64,000 nucleotides of DNA from Harmothoe impar. Lineage: Eukaryota; Annelida; Polychaeta; Phyllodocida; Polynoidae. Shown here piece after piece: positions 1 to 9,327 of this stretch. The position numbers and the translations under genes were made by a program. The stretch is taken from positions 17,476,381 to 17,540,380 of the forward strand of contig OX381713.1 in the NCBI GenBank assembly GCA_947462335.1. The letters run 5' to 3'. Every line of letters begins with the position of its first letter. Within the stretch, counting starts at the first letter, position 1. A model generated the notes under the pieces. That model saw only the letters and a list, made by a program, of their open reading frames with translations, did no database searches and was not told where the DNA came from.

Positions 1-2012
1 GAGCGCCTGGGATCAATGCTAAGAGACCCGATTCGGCCAGCTGCAGTGGATGGTGGCTATTTATAAGATAGGTTCACTGCATACTAATGCTACCTAGCAG
101 CTTGGATAATTAGGTCTCCATATTCATACATTTCCATTCCATCCTAGTGGACAGCCGGCGATAATGGACCGTGGGATCCACATTATGATGACTTACTATA
201 CTTAGTAGATGCATAAATAGATATAGGAAATGTATGGCTATCTAAGTCGGGCAAACCCCTGCACATGGATGGTGGCTGTTAACACTATAAAGTGGATAGG
301 CCTATATCATATCAAAGGGATATAATGTCTTTCGGGAGAGCCTTGTGTGGCCGGACCTGATATGTATTCAGTGTGTATCTTTCAACTGATTACAGCCGGA
401 CATTAATCTGACATAATTTAGAAAATATATAAAGTACAACTCATGAATAGTCCTATCATAGCGACTCCTTGCCGTTTAATATCGAGGCGTCTTCAGTGGA
501 GCGGCAAGTAGACGATTTTTCAGTTCTATATGATACACCTTCTATGGAGTGAAAAATAAGCTGTCCAGACCTGTTGAAGGGGTGAACCTATTTTAAATGG
601 ACCAAAGAGTTTAACCTCTTTTTAGTGGACGATAAGAAATTGGACTCATCTCGTTGTTGTTTTTTTAGATGATCACTCCTTTAATAACAGGCAGTATACT
701 TAACTTTATAGTCATATAGCCATCTTTTATTTACCTCTATTTATATATGATACCATAATTCATACAATTGTCTGCATTGCTTCTTCGTTGCTGTATGGGC
801 GATGTACTGGAGTTCTAGGATGCCTCAGTGGTAATGCTAAACGCCATTGTTACTGTTTTGGTAATTAATGAGCCACGCCTTTGTCACCTCGGCAGATTGA
901 ATGTGACATTGCCGGCATGTGGCGGAACAATAGGCCCTGTCATGAATGGTGTCTCCAATGTATCTCCTTGCAGGTAGTGCACGATATCAATGTCACTGAT
1001 ATGGATTGTGAGTTTAGGCAGCGAGATAAAGTACTATACCCATAGGTTTAGGCATGGAATAAAATGATGTAGGAGTGATGACTGGGAACGTTTACTAATC
1101 ATTATTTGATTTTCCCCCTTTATAAAATGGTAACTCAGCGTGGTCTTACCCTGGCTTATTAAAGAAGGGGAAAAAGGAAAGAAAGGAGGGGGTTGGGGGC
1201 AGAGCCCCCCATGAGTAAGGACATTTGTAAGACTGGGTTAAGACTCAGTGTAAACGTTTGTCCGTGGACTTGCGTGAGCTAAGTCAGTCGTGCCGTGCAA
1301 TGGGGATATGTTGGAGGGCTAATTGATTGTTATATAGGGCATTCGAGGCAGGGGGTTGGGCCCAGGATCTATACAAATTACCATTGGCAGCTAACGGTGG
1401 TTATGCTAGCCATAATGCACTTAGTGAACTGTCAGTGCTTAGAGTTCACACTTTCAAACACTGTCAGTATACTGTCGTTCTGCTCCCACTAGGTGGTCCA
1501 ACCGCCAGGTGTGTTAAGGTGAGGCACTCCGGGGGGAGAGCAGCCATTCCCATCACTCTCACAGCAGATGTTCTCACAAACCCATCCCACTGCCTCAGGC
1601 GTGGCTGGCCGGGGAAGTAGACAGGGAGTACCATGCTGAGAGGTACTTGAAGCACTCCTATTAGTCTATGCATAAAAAGGGAAAGTGAACATCCTAAAGA
1701 AATTACTGCTCCTTCACAACAGTTGGTACTGGGCTGCATAAAGCATGGGTTGGGGGTTAAAAACGATAGGTATATCATATAATAAAGTATAGATGCTCTA
1801 TACAGCCTCATCAACAACTAGGATCTCTATTACATGTGAGATGTAGGGTAGATTCACCTAGAGTCGACCACATACTTTGGGTTGGACCCTTGAATATCTG
1901 TTCTAGCATGATGAACCTTATATGAATAACTGCATGAATAATTACAAAGTGATGTGGACATCTCAAGGGATGTGGCCGACTCTAGGTAATGCTACCCGAC
2001 GGTATCCGGAAT
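1..2012. other. Non-coding host DNA, no gene seen
   Basis: AT-rich anonymous sequence. The open frames here are short, lack recognisable motifs and sit in mixed-composition DNA. I see no exon-like block, RNA gene or clear transposon end. Confidence 0.6.
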
Positions 2013-2905
2013 ACAGGCCCTCCTGACTGTAGGCTCCCAGCCCACAGGCCCCCTGCCCACAGGCCCTCCGGATCTGAGGCCCCCTGCCTTTAGGCCACCC
2101 TGACTACAGGCCCCCGGCCTGTAGGCACAAATCTCACGTCCATATCATACGTCCAACCCTCTCTAATAAATCATATAATGTCCAACCCCTTCCCTCACAT
2201 CCAACCCCTTCTCTCACGTCCAATCCCCTTCTCTCACGTCCAACCCCCTCCCTCACATCCAACTCCTCCCTCACATCCAACCCCTTCTCTCACGTCCAAC
2301 CCCCTCCCTCACGTCCAACCCCTTCTCACGTCCAACCCCTTCCCTCACGTCCAATCCCTTCCCTCACATCCAACCCCCTCCCTAACGTCCAACCCTTTTC
2401 CTCACGTCCAACCCCATCCCTCACGTCCAACCCCTTGGTGGTGGACGTGAGGAAATGGTGGTGGACATGAGGAAATGGTAGTGGACGTGAGGAAATGGTA
2501 GTGGACGTGAGGAAGTGGTAGTGGACGTGAGGAAATGGTATTGGACGTGAGAAAGTGGTAGTGGACGTGAGGAAATGGTGGTGGACGTGAGGAGGAGATG
2601 GTGGACGTGAGGAAGAGGTGGTGGACGTTAGGAGGTGGTAGTGGACGTGAGGAAGTGGTAATGGACGTGAGGAGGGGGTACTGGATGTGAGGAAGCGGTA
2701 ATGGACGTGAGGAGGGGGTAGTGGATGTGAGGAAGGTGTAGTGGACGTGAGGAGGGGGTAGTGGACGTGAGGAGGTTGTGGCCTATAGCCAGGGGGCCTA
2801 TGGCCAGGGTGCCAAAAGACGGGGGGCCTAATATCCGGAGGGCCTAAGGGCAGGGTGCCTGTGGTCAGGGGGGCCTGAAGGCAGGGTGCCTAAAGACCAG
2901 GTGCC
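2013..2905. repeat. Opposed minisatellite arrays forming a large inverted repeat
   Basis: The left half holds blocks of 'caggccccctgcc' type (about 2013-2135) followed by about 15 imperfect copies of CTCACGTCCAACCCC (about 2145-2440). The right half is the complement in mirror order: copies of TGGTAGTGGACGTGAGGAA (about 2440-2775), then 'ggcctaagggcagggtgcc' blocks (about 2778-2905). The whole could fold into one long imperfect hairpin centred near 2440. The frame open at 2178-2450 is a consequence of the repeat, not a gene. Confidence 0.85.
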
Positions 2906-3574
2906 TAAAGTCCGTGTACCCTACCCGACATACCCGAGGGGGGCACTCTACCATGTATTGTATAACCACTGCAGAACGAGTGTGAAAAGCGGTGGCGGTG
3001 AAAATCCATTAGATCCCCAAAAAAGGGGGGGGGGGGGGGTGGTCAGATACCGTCCATGCCCTGACAAGTAGGGTGGTCAAAATCATAAATGATGAATAAA
3101 ATTGAATTTTACAAAATTAAGAGAGACCTAAACTTGTAATATAGCCTATCCAGCTGACCTAGGCTTGATTAGCCCTAAATAAACAGCAGAAGTGGGTTGG
3201 AGTAGGGCAGTCCATATAGGCCTACAAATTATCCACACACATAGGGCAGTCAGAATCACGCAACTTCTGAAAAGTAGGGCGGTAGGGCGGGACTTGCTAT
3301 CTACCCTTAAAGACTCAGTGACCCCCCCCCCCCCCCCACCCCTGGGTACATACCCTACACGAAAAGAGCTTCTGTGATATTGGGTTCCAGAGCTTACACA
3401 GCTGTTATATGGCTAAAAGGTACACACTGGTCCAGTGTCAGTAGCCGCCAGTGGCGATCTGCCCCAGGGTAGGTTAAAGAGCCGACATAATACCATGTCA
3501 CCTTCAGGTAATCGTATCTAATAAATCACCGATGGCGAGGGACTGTGCTATAGCGAAAAGTGTGTTAATTGCAA
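2906..3574. other. Non-coding DNA with poly-G and poly-C tracts
   Basis: No gene is visible. There is a long G run near 3027-3040 and a C run of about 16 near 3319-3337, separated by AT-rich sequence. Confidence 0.6.
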
Positions 3575-3819
3575 GTACACAGAGAGAAGTAAAGGTGTCA
3601 ACTGTGTCTCCTACGTGGCTCGGCTAAAATAGAGAGTCAAACAGCTAATGACTCTGCTTATATGAAGGGTCAACTTAAGTTGACTCTCTACTATCAGTGT
3701 CAACTTGAGTTGACTCTTTACTATCAGTGTCAATAGCAGAGTCAATAGCTGTTTGACACTTCATTTTTGCCAGAGCCACGTGGGAGACACAGTTGACACC
3801 TTTAATTTTCTGTGTGTAC
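3575..3819. mobile_element. Foldback MITE, about 245 bp
   Basis: The two ends are inverted copies over about 85 bp: GTACACAGAGAGAAG followed by AAAGGTGTCAACTGTGTCTCC on the left is matched by the complement on the right. The centre has two perfect palindromes of the type GTCAACTTAAGTTGAC. The triplet CAA flanks both ends (3572-3574 and 3820-3822), a possible 3-bp target duplication, although the exact ends are uncertain. No coding capacity. Confidence 0.7.
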
Positions 3820-4168
3820 CAAGGTCAGAGAATTCGAGGTGTGGCCAAAGAAAAGCGATTTCTGGATACCTGACCCTACACAGCAAAACATGACAGATCC
3901 TTCATCTTCAATTTTCTTTTGAGAAAATTGACATTATAATTATTATCGATGATGTGCCAAAACTCCACAAATTAATTCCTAGGGGCCTTCTGAGTAAACT
4001 GACACACAGTCAACTTTTATTTGCATTTAATAATAAGACTAATAGTAGTAACTTTTGACTTGACATGGGAAAGGTAAGGAATAAGAGACCATTGGATATA
4101 ATATGGAATGGAATTTGATTAAAGTAATACGGTTTAGAAGTAATTGTGATCGTCATAGTCCGGTTTGT
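3820..4168. other. Non-coding DNA, nothing recognised
   Basis: AT-rich sequence between two repeat elements; no open frame or motif of note. Confidence 0.55.
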
Positions 4169-4890
4169 TATGCCCTTATCCTACAAAATTGCCCTTATCC
4201 TACAAAAATGTATAGTTTTGTAGTATAAGGGCTGTCAGTCGGGCCCTTATCCTACAAAATTTGCCCTTATCCTACAAAAATGTTGCCCTATCCTACAAAA
4301 CCTAGGTATTTTGTAGGATAAGGGCAAAAATCAGTCAAGCCCTTATCCTACAAAATTGCCCTTATCCTACAAAACCTATATCAAGTAGGTTTTGTAATAT
4401 AAGGGCTATCACTCAAGCCCTTATCCTACTAGATTTCCTTGTGAATTATATAAGAATAAGATTTTTCTGGGTGCAGTGCATTTATTAGGCCCTTATCTTA
4501 TATACCCTCCCTTATATAGGTTTTGTAGGATAAGGGCAATTTTGTAGGATAAGGGCTTGACTGATTGCCCTTATCCTACAAAACTATATATTTTTGTAGG
4601 ATAAGGGCAATTTTGTAGGATAAGGGCTTGACTGATTGCCCTTATCCTACAAAACTATATATTTTTGTAGGATAAGGGCAATTTTGTAGGATAAGGGCTT
4701 GACTGATTGCCCTTATCCTACAAAACTATATATTTTTGTAGGATAAGGGCAATTTTGTAGGATAAGGGCATAACAGGTGTTTTGTAGGATAAGGGCAAAT
4801 TTTGTAGGATAAGGGCATGACTGATAGCCCTTATCCTACAAACCTATATGATTTTGTAGGATAAGGGCAATTTTGTAGGATAAGGGCTTA
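4169..4890. repeat. Palindromic array of GCCCTTATCCTACAAAA and its complement
   Basis: The 17-base word GCCCTTATCCTACAAAA and its complement TTTTGTAGGATAAGGGC alternate many times. Within the array a 71-bp unit containing both orientations is repeated three times in tandem, with unit starts at 4567, 4638 and 4709. Adjacent opposite copies are separated by short AT spacers and could form cruciforms. Not coding. Confidence 0.9.
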
Positions 4891-5972
4891 ACACGGTTGT
4901 CCGTGGCATGGCATGTACAGACACACCGTATGCCACCGTGCATGACATATCACAGTAAACAAATTAAATACAAACCACTGTACAATAATATAGCCATGCA
5001 TGTAATAGTGTAGTTAACATTAGCCTTAATGTATGACTTCGTACGGGTGTGCGGGGGGATTGTTGCATGTAGTTATCATAAAAATACATATATTTATATA
5101 ATGATGAATGGCTTCCTTAATATCCAGGTCAATAACCTTAGTCAGTTTGAAGTGAGTCGGGCAGTGAACCCGGCCCTGATAGTACTCCTCTGGCTGTGTG
5201 CTGCAGTAATGACACTTGGTCTAGATAACGGCCCGTAAGAACAGGCACTAACTACTGGGAGAGGCGAGGGATGACAAGAGGGGAGTGGGGGGGGGGGGGG
5301 GGGAGGCTGGGGGAGGCTGCGGTCACTGAACTTGGAGAGCTTGTATTAATACTCCATAGGCCTATCACTCACCGCACCAACCCAACCACGCCTGTGCGTG
5401 GACCGTTGGGGTTGGTGGCCTATGGGAGCTGGTGTGCAACTGCTACGTGTATCAACACTGCTAAGTACATCATTTTACCACAGTTAGCAGTTAGTCAACC
5501 GTTCAACTGCTAACTGTGTCAAGACATGTCTATGTGTGTCAACCATCCCCACTGATATAATATTATATGCACAGTAATATGCCATACCGTCAAGATCTTC
5601 AGCTTAGCGGGGATGCATCCCCCCCTCCCCCCCCCCGGGCGATTATAAAGTCCGGCGCTCTTTTAAGACTAAGCGCTTTACCTGTATAGTAACTACTAGC
5701 CGTGAGACATGAGGCACAGCGATGACTATTTGATACAGGTAGCGGTTGCACACCGATAGTGTGCTGCACATGGAGGAGGCTGTTCACCTGTACTGCTCAC
5801 GTCACGGCCACAATGCCGAGACCATAATACTGCCGCGTGATCAACACAGCGGGTTGTTACCACTGACAATGCACTCCATGCACCATGGGTAGGATCCTGT
5901 CAGAAACGCCGTGGAATTTGATAATCAATCACACTGATGTCAGCTCGGCAACGTACTACACTGGACCCGGCA
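4891..5972. other. Non-coding host DNA with a long poly-G tract
   Basis: No gene recognised. A G run of about 17 lies near 5287-5303 and a C-rich run near 5621-5637. Short open frames around them owe their openness to the homopolymers. Confidence 0.55.
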
Positions 5973-6314
5973 GCAGGCCAGTAACTAGGGGGGAGGGGGG
6001 TCGTCGTTTCGAACGAACCCCCTCACGTCCCTCAAGGAGCAAAAGTGTTCCACCCGAGCTGACTGTAAAGAGTGCATCATTGGCTATATGCCATTTTTTA
6101 CGGCATCTCGATTGGACAATTATTAATGATTCTAGAGAGAAATACATGAAAGATTGATCAAATACACAAAACTTTGCTTCCTCTTCATATATATACCAGA
6201 CAAAGTTCCACTATCATATTAGAAAAGTCTAGTTCCCTCATTGTAATAATCAAGTTGAGTTCCACCATATCCAAAAACAAACCACCCCGCGACGAAGGCT
6301 AGTTACGGGCCTGC
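5973..6314. mobile_element. MITE, 342 bp, with 4-bp direct repeat GGCA
   Basis: The left end GCAGGCCAGTAACTAG is inverted at 6299-6314 with one mismatch. GGCA flanks both sides (5969-5972 and 6315-6318), consistent with a 4-bp target duplication. The left Polinton target duplication begins at 6317, so the larger element landed at the very edge of this MITE. No coding capacity. Confidence 0.75.
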
Positions 6315-6316
6315 GG

Positions 6317-6322
6317 CACATC
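6317..6322. repeat. Left 6-bp target-site duplication CACATC
   Basis: CACATC directly abuts the outer end of the left inverted repeat and is repeated exactly after the right end. Confidence 0.95.
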
Positions 6323-6765
6323 AGTAGTATAGTATGTATCGGAACGGGACTATAGTTAAGTACTGTTTATTACTCAATCGACATGCAGCCAATCAGAGGC
6401 CTCCATTTGGTCACGTGACCCGTTGCCATGGTAACGTGACCTACTTAGGGCTCTCAGCCAATCAGAAGCCAGCATTCTGGGTGACCTACTGACCTACTTA
6501 GAAGCTCTCAGCCAATCAGAGGCCGGCATTCTGGTAACCATGGTAACGTGACCTACTTACGTCACGTGACCTACTTAGGCTCAGCCAATCAGAAGCCGGC
6601 ATTCTGGTAACTAGGGTAACGTGACCTACTTAGGGTTTGTTTGTAAACAACACCACGTGGCTCTCTTGTTTGTAAACAACACCACGTGACACGTGACTGT
6701 TTGTAAACAAACAAACAAAAATAAGTTATGTAACTTATATATAGAAATAAAAACACAACAAGATA
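6323..6765 (+). repeat. Left terminal inverted repeat of the Polinton, with clustered promoter-like motifs
   Basis: The outer part (about 390 bp, to near 6712) matches the right TIR with only a couple of substitutions seen by eye. Inner homology continues to about 6765 with a small indel. It contains four CCAATCAGA boxes, palindromes GTTGCCATGGTAAC (6422-6435) and GTAACCATGGTAAC (6534-6547) that fit the RFX X-box consensus, several CACGTG E-boxes, and three TTTGTAAACAA forkhead-type sites near the inner edge. These are motif matches only; protein binding is inferred. Confidence 0.9.
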
Positions 6766-6782
6766 ATTTCTTTTCTTTTCAT

Positions 6783-6795
6783 TTTATTCTTTATT
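6783..6795 (-). terminator. Tandem AATAAA polyadenylation signals for the minus-strand gene block
   Basis: Two copies of AATAAA on the minus strand (6783-6788 and 6790-6795) lie about 30-40 bases after the last minus-strand stop codon at 6825. They are well placed to end transcripts of the leftward block. Inference from motif and position. Confidence 0.55.
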
Positions 6796-6824
6796 TTCAT
6801 TTCAATCAGAAAAAACACACAAGT

Positions 6825-7124
6825 TTATGCTTTTTTAGCTTGCTTCTTCGATTTGCAGCAACTCAACAGACCGCAAAGTCTCACGCCGCCGTCACTCGCA
6901 CCACCACACCCCGGACGACTTCTCTCCAATAGACATTGCACGACTTTGGATAAATCCAACACCATTTCGGCAAGGCAGAGAATCTTTGCCTCCATGAAAC
7001 GGCCGCCATCGCAACAACCCGTCACAACAGCATCATCGATAGCTTCTGACTCACGGCCCGGTCGCTCAGCTTTGGGATTTTGCTCATGCGCATGACGCAC
7101 TTCTTGGGGTTTCTTGTTCGACAT
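6825..7124 (-). CDS. Small distal ORF of unknown function (99 aa)
   Basis: An open frame at the end of the minus-strand block, between the protease and the left TIR. It overlaps the protease 3' end by about 100 bases in another frame. The protein is cysteine-containing and ends in a basic tail (CCKSKKQAKKA). I recognise no domain. Its position just before tandem polyadenylation signals favours transcription, but the overlap and short length leave open that it is a chance frame or a 3' untranslated region. Confidence 0.3.
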   Translation of the reverse strand: MSNKKPQEVRHAHEQNPKAERPGRESEAIDDAVVTGCCDGGRFMEAKILCLAEMVLDLSKVVQCLLERSRPGCGGASDGGVRLCGLLSCCKSKKQAKKA

Positions 7125-7474
7125 GCTTCAATTAGGAAATGAACGCAATGAGGTCCACAGGTGTCAGCAGAAGTGTCTTGTAGTTGAATGCGGTTTCTTT
7201 GCCACTTGAACGGAGCAGAGCGTTCCACGAAAGACAAGAACTCGGCACTCAGCGGCGGTAAGCCGAAGGAATCAAAGTAGTACACTTCACCCGTGCTCGA
7301 CACGTAAAACGCCACCCAATGCTGACCTGGTAAATGTTGCGGATCTGTGTTGCTCACGAAACAAGTGTCTTTGATAGGGTGCTTCGGAATAGTGTCACAA
7401 GAGAAAACGCCCAGGAAACGATGTTTTGTGTGAACGTTTTCCTTCAACACTCTGCTTATTTCAAGCGTGTTCAT
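7022..7474 (-). CDS. Adenain-type cysteine protease (capsid maturation)
   Basis: A 150-aa protein of the adenovirus protease (adenain, peptidase C5) fold, found in Polintons and adintoviruses, where it is thought to process virion proteins. The catalytic set is visible with family spacing: His52 in HWVAFY, Asp68 in YYFDSFG, Gln99 in the oxyanion position, and Cys106 in DTCGPHC. The frame is open upstream into the major capsid gene, but the first ATG after the capsid stop is at 7474, 30 bases downstream of that stop, and gives a normal N-terminus. It is slightly shorter than adenovirus adenain (about 200 aa). No inactivating change seen. Confidence 0.9.
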   Translation of the reverse strand: MNTLEISRVLKENVHTKHRFLGVFSCDTIPKHPIKDTCFVSNTDPQHLPGQHWVAFYVSSTGEVYYFDSFGLPPLSAEFLSFVERSAPFKWQRNRIQLQDTSADTCGPHCVHFLIEACRTRNPKKCVMRMSKIPKLSDRAVSQKLSMMLL

Positions 7475-7503
7475 ACGATACGCCAAGTACCGCCGTCTTG
7501 TCT

Positions 7504-8811
7504 TCAGTTCATGTGGTAGTCGGTGACGGGGTGTCGATCTCGGGTCAGCTCGACGACGTTGTCGTACACCAAGTAGAGTAGCACCGTTGTTGTCGCTTGT
7601 AGCGCCGAGCGGAAACTGACTTCCACCCTCAGCTGACCCGCTCTTATAAGGTTCACGCGACACCCGTCGTGCGATCTGTCTGGGGTTAAGTCGAGGGGGA
7701 ACACCGTGTAACCGTTCAGGAATTGATCGTATGAAATACCGCAGGAGCGCGCGCCCTCGTACATCCCCATTTCCGTGTGTAGCGCCAAGTACTCTCTCAC
7801 GGCCGCTTTGGTCTTAAAGTCGGGCACGTAGGCGTCGTTCGGCACTTTCTGATCGTTCACTATCACTTGATACGAGCTGATGTCGTAATGCTTCATCTCG
7901 AACGGGTTCTTGGTGTAGCTACCGTTGAAGGCGTCGTGGTCAAGGAAGCAAATCATCATCGACTTGGGAAGCTGGCCTGTGTTGGAGTGCGTGTAGCTGT
8001 GATCTCTGTTACCTTGAGGGATGGCGTACGTCGTCACCTCCACTCTGTTCACCGGGTAGTCGAAGGGCCCGTGTTCTATCACCGCTCTCTCGTGCGTTTC
8101 CGCTACAGCGTCCGCCACCAGCACGCGTCGCACGTAGAGCTTTGCTTTGTAGATCTTCAAGCTGTAGCCTCCGTCAGCGGCGCACATCAGATAGAAAGAG
8201 GGCGCCGCTTGTTTCAGAGTGAGATTGATTTCTGTCTCTCCAACGATGAGCTTCGGTTGATGAGCCAGGTCAAAGTGCAGTCGCGCCATCAGCGAAAAGC
8301 GCTTGTTGGAGATTAGCTTCTTGCGCGCTTTGTACCCCGCATTCGCGTCAGTCAACGTGTCAAACTGACCGGGCGTATCTTCATGCCACCCCTGGGCGCT
8401 CATGACGCCGTCCTTCACGTCTTTGTTGTAGTTGAGTAACCCTTCCAAGTAAGCTCGGTAAGGGTAGGTCTCGGTGTTGCCAGACACTTTGAAACCGCCG
8501 ATGGAGACTTGGACGTCTTTGAAGAGCGAGTGAGCCAAGTTGTTCACCGGAGCTACCGCGTCGGTGTCCTCGATCGCCGCTCCGTTCGCTTTCAGCACTT
8601 GACATTCCAGATGAAGGTAATTCTCGTTCAGGTCTGTGTACTCTTGCGACTTGTTGATGGCGAAATTTATGTTACCTCCATCCTCTAAAGAGTTTTTTGT
8701 TTCTATCCCCAGGAAAGACGACTTTAAGATAGTAGTCTGAGTCGGCGCTACGGTGTGCAGGTCGAGCTCAGAGAGCGCGCACTCGTTACTGCTCTCGTGT
8801 ACGTAAGCCAT
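7504..8811 (-). CDS. Major capsid protein, double jelly-roll type
   Basis: A 435-aa protein that resembles the hexon-like major capsid proteins of Polintons/adintoviruses. Its N-terminal region (TTILKSSFLGIETK and the DLNENYLHLECQV stretch) and the beta-rich body with a long YPYRAYLEGLLNYNK segment match what I know of that family. It would form the trimeric capsomers of an icosahedral shell. The ATG at 8811 is preceded by a minus-strand TATAAATA box at 8866-8873, about 55 bases away, so this gene may have its own promoter. The protease follows after 30 bases and the core-like protein precedes it. The frame is intact. Assignment rests on sequence resemblance and on the neighbours rather than on a structural match. 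Confidence 0.82.
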   Translation of the reverse strand: MAYVHESSNECALSELDLHTVAPTQTTILKSSFLGIETKNSLEDGGNINFAINKSQEYTDLNENYLHLECQVLKANGAAIEDTDAVAPVNNLAHSLFKDVQVSIGGFKVSGNTETYPYRAYLEGLLNYNKDVKDGVMSAQGWHEDTPGQFDTLTDANAGYKARKKLISNKRFSLMARLHFDLAHQPKLIVGETEINLTLKQAAPSFYLMCAADGGYSLKIYKAKLYVRRVLVADAVAETHERAVIEHGPFDYPVNRVEVTTYAIPQGNRDHSYTHSNTGQLPKSMMICFLDHDAFNGSYTKNPFEMKHYDISSYQVIVNDQKVPNDAYVPDFKTKAAVREYLALHTEMGMYEGARSCGISYDQFLNGYTVFPLDLTPDRSHDGCRVNLIRAGQLRVEVSFRSALQATTTVLLYLVYDNVVELTRDRHPVTDYHMN

Positions 8812-8865
8812 TGTGTTCTCTCTTCACGCGGCCGACAGACTGACGCCGGCCGCCTCCAGTCTTTT

Positions 8866-8873
8866 TATTTATA
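8866..8873 (-). promoter_or_regulatory. TATA box upstream of the major capsid gene
   Basis: TATAAATA on the minus strand, about 55 bases before the capsid ATG, in an otherwise GC-rich spacer (8812-8923). Position suits an RNA polymerase II core promoter with a short leader. Inferred. Confidence 0.5.
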
Positions 8874-8923
8874 CCTGAACGCCTAGGCGCTTACCGGTCG
8901 AATACATCCCCTCTACGTCTCTT

Positions 8924-9316
8924 TCAAGAGCCACCGCCCGTCTGAGGAGAATGCCGGCGACGTTTCGACCCTTTCTTAGACGCGACAGGCGTCTTTCCTC
9001 CCGAGAACGCCGTACTCGCCAGTCTCTTCAGAGCGCCTGCGCCTCGGTCTTTCACGCTGCTCTTTAAAGTCCGACCCGCCAGCACATCTTTAGCTACGCC
9101 CACACCGGCGCGGAGCAGCGTTTTTCCCACCGACTTCAATAGCGGGGTAGCCGAGCGCATCAGACCTAACAGAGCGCCGCCCAAACCGTGCCCGCTCTGG
9201 AAAGAGCGCCCGCTGTACACGTTGACGCCGTTGCCCAGCTGCGCGTTGTAGTAATCGCTGTACCCTCTGCCGACGGTGCGCCTGGGTGGAAAGTACGGAA
9301 CGCGTTGACGCATCAT
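8924..9316 (-). CDS. Small basic virion-core-like protein (130 aa)
   Basis: The protein has an N-terminal YFPPRR/RGYSDYY segment, a glycine-rich amphipathic middle (GHGLGGALLGLMRSATPLLKS) and a strongly basic C-terminus (SKKGSKRRRHSPQ). This layout recalls the small core or membrane-active proteins encoded next to the capsid genes in adintoviruses and compared with adenovirus pX/pVI. It lies between the two capsid genes, as expected for a structural protein. Two tandem ATGs (9316 and 9313) offer starts; the upstream one is used here. DNA condensation or membrane disruption is inference. Confidence 0.65.
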   Translation of the reverse strand: MMRQRVPYFPPRRTVGRGYSDYYNAQLGNGVNVYSGRSFQSGHGLGGALLGLMRSATPLLKSVGKTLLRAGVGVAKDVLAGRTLKSSVKDRGAGALKRLASTAFSGGKTPVASKKGSKRRRHSPQTGGGS

Positions 9317-9327
9317 TTTTCTCTCTT

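Noticed and set aside
2178..2450. Ser/Pro-rich 90-codon frame
   Set aside because: Translation of the CTCACGTCCAACCCC minisatellite.
7475..7663. N-terminal extension of the protease frame into the major capsid gene
   Set aside because: The extension overlaps capsid coding sequence, is Arg-rich out-of-frame translation, and adenain-type proteases begin near the ATG at 7474.
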